Source of the DNA: Xiphophorus maculatus | Lineage: Eukaryota; Chordata; Actinopteri; Cyprinodontiformes; Poeciliidae | Length of the DNA stretch: 64,000 nt | Direction of reading: 5' to 3' | Assembly: GCF_002775205.1 (NCBI RefSeq) | Contig: NC_036446.1 | Span: forward strand, 15,376,565 to 15,440,564 | Shown here: positions 54,035 through 64,000 of the stretch, in pieces | How the letters are laid out: every line of letters begins with the position of its first letter | Numbering within the stretch: position 1 is the stretch's first letter | Notes under the pieces: model-generated | What the model saw: the letters and a program-made list of their open reading frames with translations, nothing else | Database searches by the model: none | Told to the model about the DNA's origin: nothing | Position numbers and translations under genes: made by a program

Positions 54035-57000
54035 TCAGACCGTCTTCTTTGGTAAACCTTCTGCTGAGAGGAGGTGCTCAGACGGATCGTCAACAACACG
54101 AGGGCCTGGTCCAGCCTAAAAGGTAGCACACATCATTAAAAAAAGACAAATCTTGTGTGCGCACATTTGTTAAAAATTATTTTTTAATTGTGCTTCTTCA
54201 AACCTTTGTGCTAATTATGTAGTTGATTCCCTTTGGAACGGGCTCTAGGCCAATATTCTGCTTCAGCTCCATGGGAAGAGCAGCACCCTTGACGGGAAGA
54301 CCTTTAATAAAACTAAAGATAAGTAGCAAACACTTAGTGACATCATCCAGAGAACTAAAAGCAAACACACCCTACTAGGTAAACATGAGCTTCAACAGGT
54401 CATATGTAGGTGGCACCAGTTTATTATTTTGTCATTGTTTTTGCCTGTAAAGGACCGAGAAAGTTATCAGGCAGCTTTCCTTTTTGTGTTCTTTAATTTG
54501 AAAGAAAGAACCAGCGGAAATCTTACAAATTAAGCTATTATCTGAATGGGTGTCTATATTGAGAAACTGTTTCAGATTGATAGCTGGTAACATGGGCAAC
54601 ATCAGAACATATTTATAAAGGTTGCCAAATGTGGGTCATTGTGACTTATTGAAGCTTGACTTCTGATTTGCTAAATTCATATAAACTACGTAAGATCTTT
54701 TTTGGCACCACTGCAAAATAAATGCAAAAATGTCTTCTATGGAAAGCTTAAAGTGATTGTTCTGAAAATGTTCAAAACTAATGAAAAAAGCTGATAAAAT
54801 GACTGATAAATGAATAAATCTAAAAAGTACATTTATCTGTGTTATCTGTTAACGTACTCTTCTCCATTTCTGTCTGGGGGGAAGAAGTGCTGAACCAGCT
54901 GCACAAACTCTGGAACAAACTGCTGCAGAGTGAAGATCACAGCGTTGGGACCTGCATCAAAACTGTAGGCCACCTACAAGAGAGCAGACAGGGTGTGAAG
55001 AGCAGCTTGAGAGATGCTCTTTCCTGTTCCTCATTTCAAAAACAACCTGCAAGTTTCACATCTTCATTACACAACCGGACAAGTTCAGCTGCAACAAATT
55101 AGGCAAATTTGTGTTTTAAAAAAAAATAGACGAAGATAATGAAAAGTATGCCAATGTAAAAAGGACTAGTGAGGTTAGTTTGAAAGTTTAAACGTTCACA
55201 GTTTTTAAAACTAAATATCCAGTCATATTGGTATAAGATCTTAATCCATCAAAAAATATAATTCCTTTAGCTTTCTGTTGTCAAAAGAAATAATAATAAA
55301 TCATAAAGTAATAAATCAATATTTGTATTCAAACGGAATTTTCCCAGGTATTTTACACAATGACTTTCTCTGCTTAGGAACAGATTTTCCAGTTGCTCAC
55401 CCTGGTCTCCCCACAGTATTTGTTATACCGATGCACCAAGTGAATGATCTGCTGGGAGACACTGTTGAGGTAGAAGATAGGTGGGTGGGTGTCAAGGCAG
55501 GTGGCATGAAACTGGTTGCTGTCCTTCATGGTCAGCTCTGCAAATGCAGGAAAATCCTTTTTTCGCACTGCTTCGATCATGTCTACCATCCGACGTGGGA
55601 CGATAGCGTCTGCTCGGTGCTACGCACAAACACACAAATCATGCTCAGTGTTTCAACCACTCCGATTAAAAACACAGTGTCGGACTCAAATAAAGTACCT
55701 GTAACAGTAAACTTGTTTGTACACTGGTTTGCATCCCAGAGGTGCTCCCTATTGGTTTCCGTTCAGAACTAGCCTGACAAGAAAAAAGAAAGTGTGAGGT
55801 TACTCAGCGAGGAAGAAGCCATTACTCCACAAGAAACACAGAAAATCAGATTACACTTTGCAAATGTACGCAGGGACAAAGTGAAATTTTTGGGTTCATG
55901 TTTTCTGGTCTGATGAAACTAAAGTGTTTGACCATAATAACCACGCAAGCACTGAAGTAACATCTCAAGATATCAGCCAGGAAGTTGAGGCTTGGGTACA
56001 CACAGGTCACAGAAAAATTAAAGCCCGTTTCAGCAGAAATAAAGGATTATGTGTCTTTTTATACAGAATAAGTATAAAAATACCTATTTCAAAATTTTTA
56101 AACTACTGTGAAAAGCTAAACTAATAACCACTTTATTTGTAGATATAGAAATGGCAACAACAATTCACAAGAACATTTTTATTCCCGTTTGTGACAGTTT
56201 AATTCTCAGAGTCAGACCTACCACTAGAACAAGAATCCTGAGCTCAGGCCAGTGACTCTCTGGCTCCACCTGCTGGGCTACACTGTCTTTCCCATCCTCT
56301 TTGCTTCCCATGATCCACTGGACAAACCCGCCATACATGCTTCTGCAGGCACTGCCTGAGCCCTGACGAGCAATCCCAGACAGCTCTCCTTCCACACCGA
56401 ATGCCTGAGCCAGAGTATAAACTGCAACACAAAATGCACAGAACAAAAAACACTGGTAAAAAAATAAATCTACCCAATAATAGTAACATAATAAAATAGT
56501 CACTTTTGTCAAGCACTATAACAGCGGACACTAAGAAATACACAAGCTCACCAAGACAAGCAAATCCAGCTGCGGAAGAGGCGAGTCCAGCAGCAGTGGG
56601 GAAGTTGTTAACAGAGCAAATGTGGACTTTATGAGACAATCCCACTGAATCAGTCGCACGAGCGTCTCCATCATTGCGTCTCTTCCTCGCTAACCGTCTG
56701 ACTAAATAGAAGAATAAAAATAAACGGATAATAGCCTCTGCTTTACTAGAATAACATTTCTGTACTCTACAGATTTCAAGAGGAAAACCTAAGCAGACAT
56801 GACTTACTTTCCCTCAGACAGGACTGCAGTCTTTGATGGGTAATGTCCTCCTCTTTGCCATTGAGCCACAGTCTGTCCTCCTGAAAGGATCGGCTGATTG
56901 CAACTGTTGTTGTCGTTTTCAACTGAGCATAGGAAATAATGCAAGACAGGTTTATACCACATAGCATTTAATTACTGATGTCATAAATTATCATCATGTA

Positions 57001-57912
57001 CTCCAATTTACACAACTCAATGTCCAAAAGAAAAGCAAGGTTGTTTTTTTTTCTAATTTAAAAGCTTGATATGACCTTCAAAAATGTACAAAGAAAGGTT
57101 TATAGATCAAGTCAGTCACACATTTTAACACTGAAGGGTTATAGTTCAAAAGCACGAAATACAACAGGCATCCAAACGGGAAATGGGATGGTTAGATAAT
57201 CTTACATCATGATCATTTTGAATAAAGCCATCATGTTTTTCACGCAACGTAAAACGAAAAGAATAATACAAATGCTTTTGTAATCAGTTGTAACTACTCT
57301 TGTTTGTTCTAAAATATATTGCTTATTCTGTATCACTAATATTGCTGCTAAATTTTCATTGTATACATAATTCATATACAAAAATCTTAATATAAAAAAC
57401 ACTCCTGCTGAGTTTTTTTTAGCAATACACAAAATGTTTACTCCATGTCTGCTTGTGTTACTAACAAGCCAATATGCTGCTTATTAATACTTACAATAAG
57501 CAGTGCTAAAAACTGCAAGAAGGCCTAACTTTTGTTATTCATTAGCTGCGATCAGAAACAGTTTCCCCAACCTGGTCTTGATGCAAAGTGACGCTCATAG
57601 ATGAATTGATGGGTAAAATTAAATCTTCATCCCTCTTCCCCCCTGCAATATAAGGTAGTCACTTTAGTAACAGATGAGTTAAAGACTATAAAGGACGACT
57701 TTCACTCAAATGGTCACAAATATGGAGTTTTTAAACCACCATATAAAGATAATGTAATGTAATGGATGTTTTAGCTGTTTCACGATTATTACTAAAACAA
57801 CTGAGGTTAAATCAAACAAGTCCAGGCGGTACTTACAGTATTTAATGACAGCTATATTCACAGGAGCGGTGCACGTAACTATACTCGGTTTGTCCATGCT
57901 GTCTTCAGGCAT
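54035..57912 (-). CDS. mvd: Diphosphomevalonate decarboxylase
   Basis: ATP-dependent decarboxylation of mevalonate-5-diphosphate to isopentenyl diphosphate, the last step of the mevalonate pathway feeding sterol and isoprenoid synthesis. Ten exons: 57912-57837, 57642-57572, 56922-56808, 56701-56552, 56421-56222, 55773-55699, 55619-55401, 54973-54858, 54312-54204, 54115-54035 (TGA); 403 residues (human 400), all phases consistent. GHMP-kinase fold marks: [17 protein letters not shown] near the start, [11 protein letters not shown], the ATP-binding loop [12 protein letters not shown] at 122-133, the [17 protein letters not shown] stretch, and [26 protein letters not shown] carries the catalytic Asp (308 here, 305 in human). 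The start at 57912 gives [10 protein letters not shown]; the internal Met at residue 6 is an alternative. A Tc1-like fragment lies in the intron after exon 5. Confidence 0.97.
55875..56010 (+). mobile_element. Tc1-like transposon fragment in an MVD intron
   Basis: TTTTCTGGTCTGATGAAACTAAAGTGTTTG is followed, after an internal deletion, by AACATCTCAAGATATCAGCCAGGAAGTTGAGGCTTGG in broken form. Both are characteristic of fish Tc1-like transposase genes. It is the same subfamily as the fragment near 6610-6746, which carries the segment just before this join. Confidence 0.65.
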
Positions 57913-58150
57913 AGTTCTGCCTGTGAGCCGATTTTGGGGCTACCTTCAAACTTAACCTCCTCTGTACGAAGGGTTTCGTGTGTTTAGCATGATCTCTACT
58001 GCTAATCCAAGCACACCGTAGCTTTTTCCTAGCAAGCTCTTCTGATTGGCTGATCATAAACATGTGGCTTTACCCTCCACCAATCAAATGGAACTTAATT
58101 GACGTAAAAGTCCAACTGGCCAATGAGCAACCATCTGACCACGGTCGTGC
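57913..58150 (-). promoter_or_regulatory. MVD promoter with three CCAAT boxes and a CRE-like site
   Basis: Within 80 bases lie ATTGG at 58045-58049, CCAAT at 58080-58084 and CCAAT at 58120-58124, plus TGACGTAA at 58100-58107. NF-Y sites next to SREBP sites are the known design of cholesterol-pathway promoters. I see no perfect sterol response element, so sterol control is inferred. Confidence 0.5.
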
Positions 58151-58587
58151 AGAAGTGGAGCAAGGACACACGCCTACTCAGAGACTGGGACATGTTTTAC
58201 TGTAGCAAACCAATAAGTTTTCAAAAAGCAACATACAGGTTACAGCCTGATAAACTTAAATATCACCAAAACGTTCATATATTTTAGTGATTCAATTCAA
58301 AAGGCCATGATCTAAAGTATTTTTATTGGCTTTATTTTTCTTTTCTAAAAGCAGAATTTGAGTTTTTAAGTACACGTTATCCCTAATCGGCAAAAAATTA
58401 ACAAACAAAATGCCTTTGTTTGCTTTTAACTACTTAAAAAAAGAACTTTTTGCTATATTATTTTACATAATTTACAAATCTTTCATTTATGTTAACTTTG
58501 TATTAACTGCATCTGTGATAACTTGTAATTCAGCATCTTGTAGCCATTTAGTAAAGAGTATTTTTGTTTAATATTATACAATATTAG

Positions 58588-58950
58588 TCAGTTGGTAGCA
58601 CTGTTACTTTGCAGCAAGAAGGTCCTGGGTTCGATTCCCGGCCCGGGGTCTTTCTGCATGGAGTTTGCATGTTCTCCCTGTGCATGCGTGGGTTCTCTCC
58701 GGGTACTCCGGCTTCCTCCCACAGTCCAAAAACATGACTGTTAGGTTAATTGGTTTCTCTAAATTCTCCCTAGGTGTGAGTGTGTGTGTGAATGGTTGTT
58801 TGTCCAGTCTGTCTCTGTGTTGCCCTGCGACAGACTGGCGACCTGTCCAGGGTGTACCCCGCCTCTCGCCCGGAACGTAGCTGGAGATAGACACCAGCAC
58901 CTCCCGACCCCATTAGGGACAAGGGTGAACAGAAAATGGATGGATGGAAA
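58588..58950 (+). mobile_element. tRNA-derived SINE of a widespread fish type
   Basis: Starts with a tRNA-like head carrying an A-box-like TGGTAGCACTG (58593-58603) and a perfect B box GGTTCGATTCC (58628-58638). A body follows with GGAGTTTGCATGTTCTCC, GGCTTCCTCCCACAGTCC and GACTGGCGACCTGTCCAGGG, then an (ATGG)n tail. Orientation is opposite to the genes. Confidence 0.8.
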
Positions 58951-59110
58951 ACAAGAAATGTAACTACTACGATTAACGTACGTGTCCAACGAAAGCCAGT
59001 GCTTTTCTGCTATTTCCGGAAGTAGGACCCATAATGGTTTCATTCTGCCAGGAATAAGGTGGATAAATGTGATACAGGTTACAGTTCCCCGAATCCTATC
59101 TGCTGCACTC

Positions 59111-59570
59111 ATGGGTTCACGTTTCACTGCTGAACAGGTTTTAGAAACTTTTTTTTTTTTTAATGACCAGAAACACAACTGATCCCAAGAAGTATCAAAA
59201 AACAGATTGGGAGGAATCCAACTCATTGAAAGATGCAGATTTAACCACAGAAGAAGAAATGCCTCAAGCTGAGAGAGTCTTTTCTGTTAAAAAAATGAAC
59301 AAATACCATGGCCCTCCGCAGCATTCAAATACTGTATGACACAATGACAAAACAAAATGTCATGAAGATGTAACACTACTCTTCTGTTTTAAAGGCTAGT
59401 AAAATATGGGATCAAGTCATGTGTGACCTGCGATGCCAAAACCAACTATGCTTAGAAGATGCTAATCAACCATATGGACAAGAAGCCAGGCATCATCCTA
59501 GACAATTGCAATAAAGGAGGTGTGGACAACCTAGATGAGATGATTGCAACATACAGGAACAAAACACTTT
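59111..59570 (+). pseudogene. piggyBac-like transposase relic
   Basis: The 5' piece begins MGSRFTAEQVLE (59111), like the N-termini of PGBD/piggyBac transposases. The 3' piece reads LVKYGIKSCVTCDAKTNYA, stop, KM (about 59396-59463), then KKPGIILDNCNKGGVDNLDE (about 59480-59540) and MIATYRNKT. KYGIK, CDAKTxYA and KGGVDxLD are piggyBac transposase signatures. The TAG sits where a Trp codon is usual. Most of the central catalytic region is missing, and a poly(T) run interrupts the start. No paired TTAA ends identified. Confidence 0.75.
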
Positions 59571-59923
59571 AAAACATAATAAATTACAAGGAGATAAAGA
59601 CAGACATTTGTACACGTTTTTTATTTTCAACAGTTTTTGGATACATTGGCAATCTGTTAACTCTGGCTTTGGAAATTAAACCGAAACTTGAAAATATTAT
59701 GGTTCCAACTTCCCGTGCAATTAAATGAAACAGATTAATTTGCATAAATTCTTAAATGAACCATGGTTATACTTGAAGGTGGAAAAAAAAAAGTTTTAAT
59801 GTATAAGGCTTTTTGTATTATTATTTTTAATGAAAACTTTAGAAACACGAGTCAGCAACGAGAAAACAATGCAAGAGAAATGTTCAAACCTAACAGGACA
59901 TTAGCTCTGAATTAAAAAAAAGA

Positions 59924-59929
59924 TTTATT
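59924..59929 (-). promoter_or_regulatory. PDCD5 poly(A) signal
   Basis: AATAAA on the minus strand, 370 bases past the PDCD5 stop codon. Confidence 0.5.
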
Positions 59930-60298
59930 GCAGAACAGTTCAGATAAAATGAATGTCTTGCATCCCATGTCTGCAAAACAGAGTTTAACCATAAGGAGGG
60001 AAATAAAAAGAACAGAACTGTTGTGAGGAGGAGTCAGACAGTGCCATCAGCTATCATGGGCCTGCAAAAACCTTTGTAAACACTGTGTGCTTCCTTTAAA
60101 TCCCCCTCCATGCAGGAGAATATTAACCTAACATCTTTGTTCTTCTGTTTTGTTGTCTCCGTTCCAAGGACACAGAAGGTAGTGTGGCATCCCAGGAATT
60201 TGATGAGAACACACGAGTCAGAGATCCTCGCAGAATCCCAGCAATGCATTTCACCTCCTGGAATTTTTTTTGCCTCATTCCAGCGCTTTTGTCTAAAC

Positions 60299-63144
60299 TC
60301 AGTAATCATCCTCGTCGTCTGAGTCCATCACCCTCCGTCTGTTGAACTGCCAGTCAGGCACAAAGCGCAGTGTGAGGCGAGATGGACAGAAACTGAATTG
60401 ATGGTTTTAAGACATTTCAGGGGAACTTACTGTAACTGTGGTCTTTTTCTCCGTTTGCTGACTGACTTTTTCTAGAATCTCTATCAAGCCGGACTCAGAA
60501 ATCTGAAAAGAGAAAAGTTTGCTCGTAATTCTGCCATGGAGATGATAAAAAGCACACAGTGCTTTGTTCCTTCTGTCTTACCTTTCCTCCTAGCTTTCCA
60601 AATCGAGCCATCTGAATCAGATAGTTCTCGACCGCATTTGCCTTCTCTGGCTTCACCAAAGCAAGATTGCTTACTGGAAACAAATATGTAATAAAAATGT
60701 GTGTAATGGTATGGAAAATATGCATTTAGTAAAATCTAAATTTGAGTGTGCCCTTACATCTTGCTCGAGCAGACTGGTCCAGGACTTGAGCCAATATCGA
60801 GTTCCTCATTTCAGTTTCTCTGTAAATAAACAAAAATACCATTTCCACATTGGTTCAGCTGAACCCAGTTAAAAACAAAAACTGAAATGAAAATTATTTT
60901 AAGCAAAAATACACCAGAACACCTGCACAGACACACAGGTGCAATGACAAATATTACATTCATGGCTGAATATTTACAGGATTTATATAACTCAAGAAAC
61001 CTGACGTTTAAGCTGATGGTTGACAAAGATCTGCACCGCGCATAACCAAAGTACAATAAAGTTATTATAAACAATAATTAGCATATGCCTGTCACTTCAA
61101 ATAAAATGAGTGTTATTTATTCTGAAGTGCAATAAATAACACTCATGTTCTTGAAGTTGTTTTATTTAATTATCAGCCAGGGGAAAGAAAGGTTCAGTAG
61201 ACTAAGCGGGTTGTCCAACTTTTAAAGGACAAGTAATAATGATGGAATAAAAATAAGATATTGCTTTGAGAAATATCCAACATTGCTTAAGTGCCAAGTG
61301 CTTCCTGAACCGCTCCAATCTTCTGTCTTAAAGCAATTCTAAACTGTGGACAAGTTAGAATGATCAACTGTTTTAGTTTTTAATGTATTGGTCAGGAGTC
61401 CATTTCAATACTTGATTGAGATCAGCTCAGAAAATCCCAAACAATAACTGTCTTGTATGAGAGGAAGGATCAGTACAACTAAAGGAAAAAATACTAAATC
61501 ACTTTAGCTTCATGATTTTAAATATCCCAGGAACCTTACCTTTGTTTAGCTTCTTCACCATGCTGATTATTTGAAGCATCCTGAAAACAGACAGCACAGC
61601 TTTACTCTATTAATTCTGCACTAAAATTACAGAACCCAGCCTAAATGTTTACAGTCCTTCTTAAATACATTTAAGAAGGACTGCAAGAGCAGAAATACTT
61701 TAGGATTTCTGCTCTTGGTTGGAATAAATTTGTGCAAATAAGATAATGAATCATCCTGCAACCCACACGTCAATGAGCCTCGGATACATTTTATTGTCAA
61801 ATCAAGTTTCTTTGTACTGTACATTTCAACAATGAAGGCATTTAGTCAAATAATCGAGAATAATCATTATCAAATATGCATCATTATTCAATGTTCCAGT
61901 TATTATTAATCAAAAGACCACTCTAAATAGACGAGTTTTAGCCTTGAATTGTATTGTGTTAATACAGATGCACCGATGACATTTACTGATTTCTGGTTTC
62001 CTTCAAAGAGATCCACAACTAGTTGTAACAATAGACTTAATTTAATAAACATTTATATCAGATGTAAAAACAACTCTGTAAAACTACTGTAAGTTTTTTT
62101 ATACATTTAAATAAAACATTATCACAGAGACATTGCCATGCTGTTAAGGCGTAAAATACATTTTGGGTAATTGACCTATGCTAGTTGATGGAGCGCTCGC
62201 TCAGTCCACAAAAAAAAACTGTAATTTTTGCGCAATAAGTAACGTTCAGCTAATAAAATACCACTTCAGAAGGGAATTAAATACTGCAAAGAGCTCAAAT
62301 TTCTAACATGATGCAACATTTTTGAAGTAATTATTAGTTTTCCATATAACAAATTAATTAAAGAAAACTCGAGTTTTAGATGTAGAAACTAATGTCTGCA
62401 CTGGTACTTTTCAGTGAATTTAACTGTTACCAAATTTTCCTAAAATCCACCAAGTGTTTACATTTATGAAAAATAACTCTGACCAGTTGCCTTATGTGAT
62501 GTCACACGAGACGTATGTGTGAAAGTTTAATTTCGTAAATTTTATCCTGATTAAGTAATGATTTCCAACTGGACAGCTAACCAAATAGAAAAAAAACAAT
62601 CAATGCTATAATATTCTATACATTTTGTTAATTGATTACACACACACACAAAAAAAAAAGACTGGCTTGTAACTTTAAACATTTATTAAAAGCTTCCGAT
62701 CGAATAATGAATATCAAAATACTTTACCAACTTTAATCCAACACTTAACGGTTGCATTATTAAACGAGAAAACAACACTATTTTTACAAGTCGGCCAGTT
62801 TTTGTAGAGTTTCAGATTTCAGGGGGTGTGCGCTGACACAACAACACAAAGCTAACGCCGACATGTTGCTTGTTAACCCGACCACCGGAGGAAAGTTTTA
62901 CACGTTGCTCGGACTTCGCTTCGTTTCTTTGCGTGATCTGGTAATTGGGAAAACTACCCTGTAATCAGATGGTTTTCAGTGTTTAGCATAGCTACATTGT
63001 TAGCAATGAAAGGACTGAATTCAGCGTCTCCTTATAAGACGGCCTCCAACACGTTTCCAGCTCCGGTGCAGTCCTCACCCCTTGCTTCGCCTGCAGTTCC
63101 GCCATCCTCTGCCGCCTTATCGCCTCCAATTCTTCGTCTGCCAT
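60299..63144 (-). CDS. pdcd5: Programmed cell death protein 5
   Basis: Small nuclear/cytosolic helical protein (TFAR19) that binds CCT/TRiC and TIP60 and promotes apoptosis. Six exons: 63144-63079, 61580-61540, 60819-60758, 60673-60582, 60502-60431, 60346-60299 (TGA); 126 residues (human 125), phases consistent. N-terminus [20 protein letters not shown]; the variable stretch encoded by exon 2 ([13 protein letters not shown]) differs from mammals. The core helix bundle is conserved: [56 protein letters not shown]. The acidic tail SDDEDDY carries the likely CK2 serine. Intron 1 is 1.5 kb and contains two back-to-back hairpins. Confidence 0.97.
61652..61717. repeat. Two adjacent hairpins in PDCD5 intron 1
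   Basis: Arms 61652-61665 / 61670-61683 (14 bases, loop 4) are followed without a gap by arms 61684-61696 / 61705-61717 (13 bases, loop 8). All pairs are perfect. Confidence 0.9.
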
Positions 63145-64000
63145 TATTATTCACGGGAACGTTCTCCTTCGGATATAAAACGAGATAAGATACTGTACCC
63201 GAAATGCACACTCCACTCAAATCAGAGGCAAGGCCCTACCTTAGCACAGCCCCAGATGGTCGAGAGCAGATCACACAGATCAAGCGCTCAGGCGAAAGCA
63301 ATGGAACACAGATGGGGGATCAATGAAGCTGCTGAGCCGAGTTTTCTATTTGAAACTCGCCTCAGTTCATTTTTTCATAAATGAATGTCAATGTCAGTGT
63401 CGAAATTATTTATACAGCACTTTAGAAACAGGTTTAAAACGTGCAGTACAAACATTATAATAAAATAAGTTGATGAAAAGAAAAAGATAAATAATACAAG
63501 AATAAAATATATATATACGAGGTATATATGAGGTAAAAAATAATAAGAGTAATAATAAGTAAAAAAAAAAAGAAAAAAAAAGAGAGACTTTACATGAAGG
63601 AATATAAGCTTCCAAGTGAGGACTGATCCTGTCTTGTTCAGATATCATATGTGGGTGTTCTGTGTGTGATTAATCAATTGATGACATGGTTCATTACTGT
63701 GGCTTTTATCAAATGTAAATCATTTTGGTAATTCTGACTGACCTAAAATGAGAATTTTGGTTAAAGCAAATTCTAAGAATTATGTATTTAACTGTAGAAA
63801 GTGAGCAAAAACGTATCTATTTTCATTGTGTCAACTTCTGAATCAAATATGGGGAAATAAAACTTTTGTTCCTTATAACTATAACTGATAACATTTCCAG
63901 ATCCAAATAAAAATACTATGATTTCAAGAATTTATTTGCAGAAAATTAAAAGGGTTAATGACAAAAATACAATACTTGCAGTGTGACTTTAAATGCTGAA
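63145..64000. other. PDCD5 upstream region
   Basis: The PDCD5 promoter lies at the left. About 63395-63560 (TTATTTATACAGCACTTTAG and a following A-rich stretch) resembles the tail of a fish LINE-like repeat. No exon recognised to the right edge. Confidence 0.5.

Noticed and set aside
55278-55772. 164-codon plus-strand frame opposite MVD exons 6 and 7
   Set aside because: Antisense shadow of MVD coding exons.
58593-58645. Possible tRNA gene
   Set aside because: A and B boxes are present, but no cloverleaf or 3' acceptor stem forms and the sequence continues into a SINE body.

Overview
The window is nuclear DNA from a vertebrate, almost certainly a ray-finned (teleost) fish. It is AT-rich and intron-dense, with GT-AG splice sites, many microsatellites, and remnants of transposons typical of fish genomes (Tc1-like, Tigger/pogo-like, piggyBac-like, a tRNA-headed SINE, an LTR). 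I cannot name the species.

Seven protein genes are present and all lie on the minus strand, so transcription runs right to left. From left to right: the 5' two-thirds of AFG3L1 (mitochondrial m-AAA protease; its peptidase end is off the left edge), DEF8 (lysosome and endocytic regulator), MC1R (intronless melanocortin receptor), TCF25/NULP1 (ribosome quality control), CYBA (p22phox), MVD (mevalonate diphosphate decarboxylase) and PDCD5. I rebuilt the splice structure of each by hand. Within each gene every exon length agrees with its neighbours' reading phase, giving complete products of 439 (DEF8), 322 (MC1R), 691 (TCF25), 186 (CYBA), 403 (MVD) and 126 (PDCD5) residues, plus 537 residues of AFG3L1.

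Layout: 1-6000 AFG3L1; 6001-7966 intergenic with a CGCG promoter palindrome and a Tc1 fragment; 7967-19200 DEF8, with a satellite-like higher-order tandem repeat in one intron; 19200-24571 non-coding; 24572-25540 MC1R; 25541-31174 non-coding with a probable solo LTR and a Tc1 remnant; 31175-48181 TCF25, with a Tigger-like element in an intron; 48182-50671 non-coding; 50672-52732 CYBA; 54035-57912 MVD; 57913-60298 CCAAT-rich MVD promoter, a SINE and a piggyBac relic; 60299-63144 PDCD5; 63145-64000 upstream DNA.

The genes are not an operon-like functional unit. They are a conserved synteny block: AFG3L1-DEF8-MC1R-TCF25 matches human 16q24.3, CYBA-MVD matches 16q24.2, and PDCD5 is on a different human chromosome. 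I found no novel multi-gene system. The most unusual material is non-coding: the DEF8 higher-order repeat, a set of near-perfect short inverted repeats, a 31-bp-arm double palindrome in a TCF25 intron, and well-delimited transposon relics.
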